From Marthasterias glacialis (Eukaryota > Echinodermata > Asteroidea > Forcipulatida > Asteriidae): 64,000 nt of DNA. The notes under the pieces were generated by a model. It was not told where the DNA came from, made no database searches, and saw only the letters and a list, made by a program, of their open reading frames with translations. The stretch spans positions 14,061,838 through 14,125,837 of the forward strand of contig OU452236.1 of NCBI GenBank assembly GCA_911728455.2, written 5' to 3'. Below, in pieces: positions 9,088 through 21,000 of the stretch (position 1 is its first letter; each line of letters opens with the position of its first letter). Both the position numbers and the translations under genes were made by a program.

Positions 9088-12000
9088 CTTTTGCGTGATC
9101 AGTTGTGGTTGACTCAGGTGATATTTTGTTAGCTGCAGTGGTCCCTCCAGCTTTTGCAGTCGTTACTTCAGCCGAAGTTGTCTCCACTCCAGTTGTCGCA
9201 CTGGTAGTAGATGTTTCCACAGCTGATGTTGATTCAGCTGCAGTGGTTACTCCTGCTTTAGTGGTTACTTTGGCATTTGTTGCCTCAATTGGAGTTGTCT
9301 CCACACCAGTGGTCACACTAGCAGAAGTTGTTTCAACGAAAGTTGTAGCTTTAGCTGCAGTTGTTATTCTAGCAGTAGTTATTTTGGTAGTTGTTGTCTG
9401 AAATGAGGATGTCTCCTTACTAGTACTGTCACCAGCAGTAGTTTTTTCATCGGCAGTTGTAGGTTCAGCTGTGGTAATTACTCCAGCAGTAGTTGTTTCT
9501 GTAGTTGTTGCCTTAGCTGAAGGTTTCTCCACACCAGCTGATGTTGTTTTAGTTGCAGTGGTAACTTCTGCACTTGCTGCTTCAGCCGAAGTTGTTTCCA
9601 CTCCAGTTGTCACACTTGTAGTTTTTTTAACAACTGATGTTGATTCGGCTAGAGTTGTTACTCTAGCTGTGGTGGTTTCTTGAGCAGTTGTTGCTTCCGC
9701 CGAAGTTGTATTAACACTAGCTGTTACAGCAGCAGAAGTTCTTTCAACAACAGTTGTAGGTCTAGCTGCAGTCGTTACTTTGGCTGTAGTTACTTCGGTA
9801 GTAGTTGCCTCCACATCAGTGGTCACACCAGCAGACGTTGTTTGAACGGCAGTTGTAGCTTTAGCTGCAGCCGTTACTCCAGCCGAAGTTTTTTCAATAG
9901 TTGTTGCCTCAGCTGATGTTGTCTCCACACCAGCGGTAACACCAGCAGAAAATGTTTTAACGGCAGTTGTAACTTCATCTGCAGTCGTTGTTCCAGCTGT
10001 TGTCGTTTGTGTAGTTCTTGTGTCCGGTGAAGTTGTATCCACACCAACAGCTTGTGATGTTTTAGTTGTAGTCGGCATTAATCCAGCTGTAGTTGTTTCG
10101 GTAACAGTTGTCTCAGTTGGAGTTGACTCCTCACCAGTGGTCAAACCAGTTGAAGTTGTTTCAATGGCAGTTAATGCTTTAGCTGCAGTTGTAACTCCAG
10201 CAATAGTTGTTTCTGTAGTTGTTGCGTCAAGTGAAGTTATCTCGAAACGAGTAGTAACACCAGCAGTGGTTGTTTCAATGGCTGATGTTGATTCAGCTGG
10301 AGTGATCACTGCAGATGAAGTGGTTACTTCTGTATCCACTCCAGTTGTTAGACTGGTATGAGATGATTCAAGAGCTGGTGTTGTTTCTGCTGCAGTGGTT
10401 ACTCCAGCTGTAGTGGTTACTTCTACAGTTGTTGGCTCAGCAGAAATTGTTTCAACGGTAGTTGTGTCAACAGCTGGTGTTGATTCGGCTGGAGTGGTTA
10501 CTCCAGCTGTAGTGGTTACTTCTACAGTTGTTGGCTCATCTGCAGTTGTATCCAAACTGGTGGTCACACCTGCAGTAGTTGTGTCAACAGCTGATGTTGA
10601 TTCGCCTGCAGTAGTTACTCCAGCTGTAGTGGTTACTTCTACAGTTGTTGGCTCAGCTGCAGTTGTATCCACACTGGTGGTCACGCCGGCAGAAGTTGTT
10701 TCAACGGTAGTTGTAGCTTTATCTACAGTCGTAACTCCAGCAGGAGTTGTTTCGGTAGTTGTTGCCCGAGCTGAAGTTGTCTCCGCACCAGTGGTAACAC
10801 CTGCAGTAGTTGTGTCAAGAGCTGATGTTAATTCGGCTGCAGTGCTTACTTCAGCTGCTGTGGTTACTTCTACAGTTGTTGGCTCAGCTGCAGTTGTATC
10901 CACACTGGTGGTCACACCGGCAGAAGTTGTTTCAACAGTAGTTGTATCTTTATTTACAGTCGTTCCTCCAGCAGTAGTTGTTGTTTCGGTAGTTGTTGCC
11001 TGATCTGAAGTTGTCTCCGCACCAGTGGTAACACCTGCAGTAGTTGTGTCAACAGCTGATGTTGATTCGGCTGCAGTGCTTACTCCAGCTGTTGTGGTTA
11101 CTTCTACAGTTGTTGGCTCAGCTACAGTTGTATCCACACTGGTGGTCACACCGGCAGAAGTTGTTTCAACGGTAGTTGTAGCTTGATTTACAGTCGTTAC
11201 TCCAGCAGTAGTTGTTGTTTCGGTAGTTGTTGCCTGAGCTGAAGTTGTCTCCGCAGCAGTAGTGACAACTAAAGTAGTTGTGTCAACAGCTGATGTTGAT
11301 TCGGCTGCAGTGGTTACTCCAGCTGTAGTAGTTACTTCTACAGTTGTTGGCTCAGCTGCAGTTGTATCCACACTGGTGGTCACGCCGGCAGAAGTTGTTT
11401 CAACAGTAGTTGTAGCTTTATCTATAGTCGTGACTCCAGCAAGAGTTGTTGTTTCGGTAGTTGTTGCCTCAGCTGAAGTTGTCTCCGCACCAGTGGTAAC
11501 ACCTGCAGTAGTTGTGTCAACAGCTGACGTTGATTCGGCTGCAGTAGTTACTCCAGCTGTAGTGGTTACTTCTACAGTTGTTGGCTCAGCTGCAGTTGTA
11601 TCCACACTGGGGGTCACGCCGGCAGAAGTTGTTTCAACAGTAGTTGTAGCTTTATCTACAGTCGTAACTCCAGCAAGAGTTGTTGTTACTGTAGTTGTTG
11701 CCTCAGCTGAAGTTGTCTCCGCACCAGTGGTAACACCTGCAGTAGTTGTGTCAACAGCTGACGTTGATTCGGCTGCAGTAGTTACTCCAGCTGTAGTGGT
11801 TACTTCTACACTTGTTGGCTCAGCTGCAGTTGTTTCCACACTGGTGGTCACGCCGGCAGAAGTTGTTTCAACAGTAGTTGTAGCTTTATCTATGGTCGTG
11901 ACTCCAGCAGGAGTTGTTGTTTCGGTAGTTGTTGCCTGAGCTGAAGTTGTCTCCACACCAGCGGTAACAACTAAAGTAGTTGTGTCAATAGCTGATGTTG

Positions 12001-15000
12001 ATTCGGCTGCAGTGCTTACTTCAGCTGTTGTGGTTACTTCTACAGTTGTTGGCTCAGCTGCAGTTGTATCCACACTGGTGGTCACACCGGCAGAAGCTGT
12101 ATCAACAGTAGTTGTAGCTTTATCTACAGTCGTGATTCCAGCAGGAGTTGTTGTTTCGGTAGTTGTTGCCTGAGCTGAAGTTGTCTCCACACCAGTGGTA
12201 ACAACTAAAGTAGTTGTGTCAATAGCTGATGTTGATTCGGCTGCAGTGCTTACTTCAGCTGTAGTGGTTACTTCTACAGTTGTTGGCTCGGCTGCAGTTG
12301 TATCCACACTGGTGGTCACGCGGGCAGAAGTTGTTTCAACAGTAGTTGTAGCTTTATCTATAGTCGTGACTCCAGCAGGAGTTGTTGTTTCGGTAGTTGT
12401 TGCAGCAGCTGAAGTTGTCTCCGCAGCAGTAGTAACAACTAAAGTAGTTGTGTGAAGAGCTGATGTTGATTCGGCTGTAGTGGTTACTCCAGCTGTTTTG
12501 GTTACATCTACAGTTGTTGGCTCAGCTGCAGTTGTATCAACACTGGTGGTCACACCGGCAGAAGTTTTTTCAATGGTAGTTGTAGCTTTATCTACAGTCG
12601 TCACTACAGCAGGAGTTGTTGTTTCGGTAGTTGTTGCCTGAGCTGAAGTTGTCTCCACACCAGTGGTAACAACTAAAGTAGTTGTGTCAATAGCTGATGT
12701 TGATTCGGCTGCATTGCTTACTTCAGCTGTAGTGGTTACTTCTACAGTTGTTGGCTCCGCTGCAGTTGTGTCCACACTGGTGGTCACACCGGCAGAAGTT
12801 GTTTCAATGGTAGTTGTAGCTTTATCTACAGTCGTAACTCCTGCAGGAGTTGTTTCGGTAGTTGTTGCCTGAGCTGAAGTTGCCTCCGCACCAGTGGTAA
12901 CACCCTCAGTAGTTGTGTCAACAGCTGATGTTGATTCGGCTGCAGTGCTTACTCCAGCTGTTGCGGTTACTTTTACAGTTGTACGCTCGGCTGCAGTTGT
13001 ATCCACACTGGTGGTCACACCTGCAGAAGTTGTTTCAACAGTAGTTGTAGTTTTATCTATAGTCGTAACCCCAGCAGGAGTTGTTGTTTCGGTAGTTGTG
13101 GCCTCAGGTGAAGTTGTCTCCGCAGCAGTAGTGACAACTAAAGTAGTTGTGTCAACAGCTGATGTTGATTCGGCTGCAGTGGTTACTCCAGCTGTAGTTG
13201 TTACTTCTACAGTTGTTGGCTCAGCTGCAGTTGTATCCACACTGGTGGTCACGTGGGCAGAAGTTGTTTCAACAGTAGTTGTAGCTTTATTTATAGTCGT
13301 GACTCCAGCAAGAGTTGTTGTTTCGGAAGTTGTTGCCTGAGCTGAAGTTGATTCCGCACCAGTGATAACACCTGCAGTAATTGTGTCAACAGCTGACGTT
13401 GATTCGGCTGCAGTAGTTACTCCAGCTGTTGTGGTTACTTCTACAGTTGTTGGCTCAGCTGCAGTTGTATCCACACTGGTGGTCACGCCGGCAGAAGTTG
13501 TTTCAACAGTAGTTGTAGCTTCATCTACAGTCGTAACTCCAGCAGAAGTTGTTGTTTGGGTAGTTGTTGCCTCAGGTGAAGTTGTCTCTGCTGCAGTAGT
13601 AACAACTAAAGTAGTTGTGTCAAGAGCTGATGTTGATTCGGCTGCAGTGGTTACTCCAGCTGTAGTGGTTACTTCTACAGTTGTTGGCTCAGCTGCAGTT
13701 GAATCCACACTGGTGGTCATGCCGGCAGAAGTTGTTTTAACAGTAGTTGTAGCTTTATATACAGTCGTTACTCCAGCAGGAGTTGTTGTTTCGGTAGTTG
13801 TTGCCTGAGCTGAAGTTGTCTCAGCAGCAGTAGTAACAACTAAAGTAGTTTTGTCAAGAGCTGATGTTGATTCGGCTGCAGTGGTTACTCCAGCCGTAGT
13901 GGTTACTTCTACAGTTGTTGGCTCAGCTGCAGTTGTATCTACACTGGAGGTCACACCGGCAGAAGTTGTTTCAATGGTAGTTGTAGCTTTATCTACAGTC
14001 GTTACTCCAGCAGGAGTTGTTGTTTCTGTAGTTGTTGCCTGAGCTGAAGTTGTCTCAGCAGCAGTAGTAACAACTAAAGTAGTTGTGTCAACAGCTGATG
14101 TTGATTCGGCTGCAGTGCTTACTTCAGCTGCTGTGGTTACTTCTACAGTTGTTGGCTCAGCTGCAGTTGTATCCACACTGGTGGTCACACCGGCAGAAAA
14201 TGTTTCAACAGTAGTTGTATCTTTATCTACAGTCATTCCTCCAGCAGTAGTTGTTGTTTCGGTAGTTGTTGCCTGATCTGAAGTTGTCTCCGCACCAGTG
14301 GTAACACCTGCAGTAGTTGTGTCAAAAGCTGATGTTGATTCGGCTGCAGTGCTTACTCCAGCTGTTGTGGTTACTTCTACAGTTGTTGGCTCAGCTACAG
14401 TTGTATCCACACTGGTGGTCACACCGGCAGAAGTTGTTTCAACGGTAGTTGTAGCTTGATTTACAGTCGTTACTCCAGCAGGAGTTGTTGTTTCGGTAGT
14501 TGTTGCCTGAGCTGAAGTTGTCTCTGCAGCAGTAGTGACAACTAAAGTAGTTGTGTCAACAGCTGATGTTGATTCGGCTGCAGTGGTTACTCCAGCTGTA
14601 GTAGTTACTTGTACAGTTGTTGGCTCAGCTGCAGTTGTATCCACACTGGTGGTCACGCCGGCAGAAGTTGTTTCAACAGTAGTTGTAGCTTTATCTATAG
14701 TCGTGACTCCAGCAAAAGTTGTTGTTTCGGTAGTTGTTGCCTGAGCTGAAGTTGTCTCCGCACCAGTGGTAACACCTGCAGTAGTTGTGTCAACAGCTGA
14801 CGTTGATTCGGCTGCAGTAGTTACTCCAGCTGTAGTGGTTACTTCTACAGTTGTTGGCTCAGCTGCAGTTGTATCCACACTGGTGGTCACGCCGGCAGAA
14901 GTTGTTTCAACAGTAGTTGTAGCTTCATCTACAGTCGTAACTCCAGCAGGAGTTGTTGTTTCGGTAGTTGTTGCCTGAGCTGAAGTTTTCTCTGCAGCAG

Positions 15001-18000
15001 TAGTAACAACTAAAGTAGTTGTGTCAACAGCTGATGTTGATTCGGCTGCATTGGTTACTCCAGCCGTAGTGGTTACTTCTACAGTTGTTGGCTCAGCTGC
15101 AGTTGTATCCACACTGGTGGTCACGCCGGCAGAAGTTGTTTCAACAGTAGTTGTAGCTTTATCTATAGTTGTGACTCCAGCAGGAGTTGTTGTTTCGGTA
15201 GTTGTTGCCTGAGGTGAAGTTGTCTCCGGACCAGTGGTAACACCTGCAGTAGTTGTGTCAACAGCTGACGTTGATTCGGCTGCAGTAGTTATTCCAGCTG
15301 TAGTGGTTACTTCTACAGTTGTTGGCTCAGCTGCAGTTGTATCCACACTGGTGGTCACACCGGCAGAAGTTGTTTCAACAATAGTTGTAGCTTTATCTAC
15401 AGTCGTAACTCCAGCAGGAGTTGTTGTTTGGGTAGTTGTTGCCTCAGCTGAAGTTTTCTCTGCAGCAGTAGTAACAACTAAAGTAGTTGTGTCAACAGCT
15501 GATGTTGATTCGGCTGCATTGGTTACTCCAGCCGTAGTGGTTACTTCTACAGTTGTTGGCTCAGCTGCAGTTGTATCCACACTGGTGGTCACGCCGGCAG
15601 AAGTTGTTTCAACAGTAGTTGTAGCTTTATCTATAGTTGTGACTCCAGCAGGAGTTGTTGTTTCGGTAGTTGTTGTCTGAGGTGAAGTTGTCTCCGGACC
15701 AGTGGTAACACCGGCAGTAGTTGTGTCAACAGCTGATGTTGATTCGGCTGCATTGGTTACTCCAGCCGTAGTGGTTACTTCTACAGTTGTTGGCTCAGCT
15801 GCAGTTGTATCCACACTGGTGGTCACGCCGGCAGAAGTTGTTTCAACAGTAGTTGTAGCTTTATCTATGGTCGTGACTCCAGCAGGAGTTGTTGTTTCGG
15901 TAATTGTTGCCTGAGGTGAAGTTGTCTCCGCACCAGTGGTAACACCTGCAGTAGTTGTGTCAACAGCTGACGTTGATTTAGCTGCAGTAGTTATTCCAGC
16001 TGTAGTGGTTACTTCTACAGTTCTTGGCTCAGCTGCAGTTGTATCCACACTGGTGGTCACACCGGCAGAAGTTGTTTCAACAGTAGTTGTAGCTTTATCT
16101 ACAGTCGTGACTCCAGCAGGAGTTGTTGTTTCGGTAGTTGTTGCCTGAGCTGAAGTTGTCTCCACACCAGTGGTAACAACTAAAGTAGTTGTGTCAATAG
16201 CTGATGTTGATTCGGCTGCAGTGCTTACTTTAGCTGCAGTGGTTACTTCTACAGTTGTACGCTCAGCTGCAGTTGTATCCACACTGGTCGTCACACCTGC
16301 AGAAGTTGTTTCAACAGTAGTTGTAGCTTTATTTATAGTCGTGACTCCAGCAAGAGTTGTTGTTTCGGTGGTTGTTGCCTGAGGTGAACTTGTCTCCGGA
16401 CCAGTGGTAACACCTGCAGTAGTTGTGTCAACAGCTGACGTTGATTCGGCTGCAGTAGTTACTCCAGCTGTTGTGGTTACTTCTACAGTTGTTGGCTCAG
16501 CTGCAGTTGTCTCCGCTGCAGTAGTAACAACTAAAGTAGTTTTGTCAAGAGCTGATGTTGATTCGGCTGCAGTGGTTACTCCAGCCGTAGTGGTTACTTC
16601 TACAGTTGTTGGCTCAGCTGCAGTTGTATCTACACTGGTGGTCACACTGGCAGAAGTTGTTTCAACAGTAGTTGTAGCTTCATCTACAGTCGTAACTCCA
16701 GCAGGAGTTGTTGTTTCGGTAGTTGTTGCCTGAGCTGAAGTTGATTCCGCACCAGTGGTAACACCTGCAGTAATTGTGTCAACAGCTGACGTTGATTCGG
16801 CTGCAGTAGTTACTCCAGCTGTTGTGGTTACTTCTACAGTTGTTGGCTCAGCTGCAGTTGTATCCACACTGGTGGTCACGCCGGCAGAAGTTTTTTCAAT
16901 GGTAGTTGTAGCTTTATCTACAGTCGTCACTACAGCAGGAGTTGTTGTTTCGGTAGTTGTTGCCTGAGCTGAAGTTGTCTCCACACCAGTGGTAACAACT
17001 AAAGCAGTTGTGTCAATAGCTGATGTTGATTCGGCTGCATTGCTTACTTCAGCTGTAGTGGTTACTTCTACAGTTGTTGGCTCCTCTGCAGTTGTGTCCA
17101 CACTGGTGGTCACACCGGCAGAAGTTGTTTCAATGGTAGTTGTAGCTTTATCTACAGTCGTGACTCCAGCAGGAGTTGTTTCAGTAGTTGTTGCCTGCGC
17201 TGAAGTTGCCTCTGCACCAGTGGTAACACCCTCAGTAGTTGTGTCAAAAGCTGATGTTGATTCGGCTGCAGTGCTTACTCCAGCTGTTGCGGTTACTTTT
17301 ACAGTTGTACACTCAGCTGCAGTTGTATCCACACTGGTGGTCACACCTGCAGAAGTTGTTTCAACAGTAGTTGTAGTTTTATCTATAGTCGTAACCCCAG
17401 CAGGAGTTGTTGTTTCGGTAGTTGTTGCCTCAGGTGAAGTTGTCTCCGCAGCAGTAGTGACAACTAAAGTAGTTGTGTCAACAGCTGATGTTAATTCGGC
17501 TGCAGTGGTTACTCCAGCTGTAGTGGTTACTTCTACAGTTGTTGGCTGAGCTGCAGTTGTATCCACACTGGTGGTCACGCGGGCAGAAGTTGTTTCAACA
17601 GTAGTTGTAGCTTTATCTATAGTCGTGACTCCAGCAAGAGTTGTTGTTCCGGTAGTTGTTGCCTGAGCTGAAGTTGATTCCGCACCAGTGGTAACACCTG
17701 CAGTAATTGTGTCAACAGCTGACGTTGATTCGGCTGCAGTAGTTACTCCAGCTGTTGTGGTTACTTCTACAGTTGTTGGCTCAGCTGCAGTTGTATCCAC
17801 ACTGGTGGTCACGCCGGCAGAAGTTGTTTCAACAGTAGTTGTAGCTTCATCTACAGTCGTAACTCCAGCAGAAGTTGTTGTTTGGGTAGTTGTTGCCTCA
17901 GCTGAAGTTGTCTCCGCTGCAGTAGTAACAACTAAAGTAGTTTTGTCAAGAGCTGATGTTGATTCGGCTGCAGTGGTTACTCCAGCCGTAGTGGTTACTT

Positions 18001-21000
18001 CTACAGTTGTTGGCTCAGCTGCAGTTGTATCTACACTGGTGGTCACACTGGCAGAAGTTGTTTCAATGGTAGTTGTAGCTTTATCTACAGTCGTTACTCC
18101 AGCAGGAGTTGTTGTTTCGGTAGTTGTTGCCTGAGCTGAAGTTGTCTCAGCAGCAGTAGTAACAACTAAAGTAGTTGTGTCAACAGCTGATGTTGATTCG
18201 GCTGCAGTGCTTACTTCAGCTGCTGTGGTTACTTCTACAGTTGTTGGCTCAGCTGCAGTTGTATCCACACTGGTGGTCACACCGGCAGAAGTTGTTTCAA
18301 CAGTAGTTGTATCTTTATCTACAGTCATTCCTCCAGCAGTAGTTGTTGTTTCGGTAGTTGTTGCCTGATCTGAAGTTGTCTCCGCACCAGTGGTAACACC
18401 TGCAGTAGTTGTGTCAAAAGCTGATGTTGATTCGGCTGCAGTGCTTACTCCAGCTGTTGTGGTTACTTCTACAGTTGTTGGCTCAGCTACAGTTGTATCC
18501 ACACTGGTGGTCACACCGGCAGAAGTTGTTTCAACGGTAGTTGTAGCTTGATTTACAGTCGTTACTCCAGCAGGAGTTGTTGTTTCGGTAGTTGTTGCCT
18601 GAGCTGAAGTTGTCTCTGCAGCAGTAGTGACAACTAAAGTAGTTGTGTCAACAGCTGATGTTGATTCGGCTGCAGTGGTTACTCCAGCTGTAGTAGTTAC
18701 TTGTACAGTTGTTGGCTCAGCTGCAGTTGTATCCACACTGGTGGTCACGCCGGCAGAAGTTGTTTCAACAGTAGTTGTAGCTTTATCTACAGTCGTGACT
18801 CCAGCAAGAGTTGTTGTTTCGGTAGTTGTTGCCTCAGCTGAAGTTGTCTCCGCACCAGTGGTAACACCTGCAGTAGTTGTGTCAACAGCTGACGTTGATT
18901 CGGCTGCAGTAGTTACTCCAGCTGTAGTGGTTACTTCTACAGTTGTTTGCTCAGCTGCAGTTGTATCCACACTGGTTGTCACGCGGGCAGAAGTTGTTTC
19001 AACAGTAGTTGTAGCTTTATTTATAGTCGTGACTCCAGCAAGAGTTGTTGTTTCGGTAGTTGTTGCCTGAGCTGAAGTTGATTCCGCACCAGTGGTAACA
19101 CCTGCAGTAATTGTGTCAACAGCTGACGTTGATTCGGCTGCAGTAGTTACTCCAGCTGTTGTGGTTACTTCTACAGTTGTTGGCTCAGCTGCAGTTGTAT
19201 CCACACTGGTGGTCACGCCGGCAGAAGTTTTTTCAATGGTAGTTGTAGCTTTATCTACAGTCGTCACTACAGCAGGAGTTGTTGTTTCGGTAATTGTTGC
19301 CTGAGCTGAAGTTGTCTCCACACCAGTGGTAACAAGTAAAGCAGTTGTGTCAATAGCTGATGTTGATTCGGCTGCATTGCTTACTTCAGCTGTAGTGGTT
19401 ACTTCTACAGTTGTTGGCTCCGCTGCAGTTGTGTCCACACTGGTGGTCACACCGGCAGAAGTTGTTTCAATGGTAGTTGTAGCTTTATCTACAGTCGTAA
19501 CTCCAGCAGGAGTTCTTTCGGTAGTTGTTGCCTGAGCTGAAGTTGCCTCTGCACCAGTGGTAACACCCTCAGTAGTTGTGTCAAAAGCTGATGTTGATTC
19601 GGCTGCAGTGCTTACTCCAGCTGTAGCGGTTACTTTTACAGTTGTACGCTCAGCTGCAGTTGTATCCACACTGGTGGTCACACCTGCAGAAGTTGTTTCA
19701 ACAGTAGTTGTAGTTTTATCTATAGTCGTAACCCCAGCAGGAGTTGTTGTTTCGGTAGTTGTGGCCTCAGCTGAAGTTGTCTCCGCAGCAGTAGTGACAA
19801 CTAAAGTAGTTGTGTCAACAGCTGATGTTGATTCGGCTGCAGTGGTTACTCCAGCTGTAGTGGTTACTTCTACAGTTGTTGGCTGAGCTGCAGTTGTATC
19901 CACACTGGTGGTCACGCGGGCAGAAGTTGTTTCAACAGTAGTTGTAGCTTTATCTATAGTCGTGACTCCAGCAAGAGTTGTTGTTCCGGTAGTTGTTGCC
20001 TGAGCTGAAGTTGATTCCGCACCAGTGGTAACACCTGCAGTAATTGTGTCAACAGCTGACGTTGATTCGGCTGCAGTAGTTACTCCAGCTGTTGTGGTTA
20101 CTTCTACAGTTGTTGGCTCAGCTGCAGTTGTATCCACACTGGTGGTCACGCCGGCAGAAGTTGTTTCAACAGTAGTTCTAGGTTCATCTACAGTCGTAAC
20201 TCCAGCAGAAGTTGTTGTTTGGGTAGTTGTTGCCTCAGCTGAAGTTGTCTCCGCTGCAGTAGTAACAACTAAAGTAGTTTTGTCAAGAGCTGATGTTGAT
20301 TCGGCTGCAGTGGTTACTCCAGCCGTAGTGGTTACTTCTACAGTTGTTGGCTCAGCTGCAGTTGTATCTACACTGGTGGTCACACCGGCAGAAGTTGTTT
20401 CAATGGTAGTTGTAGCTTTATCTACAGTCGTTACTCCAGCAGGAGTTGTTGTTTCGGTAGTTGTTGCCTGAGCTGAAGTTGTCTCAGCAGCAGTAGTAAC
20501 AACTAAAGTAGTTGTGTCAACAGCTGATGTTGATTCGGCTGCAGTGCTTACTTCAGCTGCTGTGGTTACTTCTACAGTTGTTGGCTCAGCTGCAGTTGTA
20601 TCCACACTGGTGGTCACACCGGCAGAAGTTGTTTCAACAGTAGTTGTATCTTTATCTACAGTCATTCCTCCAGCACTAGTTGTTGTTTCGGTAGTTGTTG
20701 CCTGATCTGAAGTTGTCTCCGCACCAGTGGTAACACCTGCAGTAGTTGTGTCAAAAGCTGATGTTGATTCGGCTGCAGTGCTTACTCCAGCTGTTGTGGT
20801 TACTTCTACAGTTGTTGGCTCAGCTACAGTTGTATCCACACTGGTGGTCACACCGGCAGAAGTTTTTTCAACGGTAGTTGTAGCTTGATTTACAGTCGTT
20901 ACTCCAGCAGGAGTTGTTGTTTCGGTAGTTGTTGCCTGAGCTGAAGTTGTCTCTGCAGCAGTAGTGACAACTAAAGTAGTTGTGTCAACAGCTGATGTTG

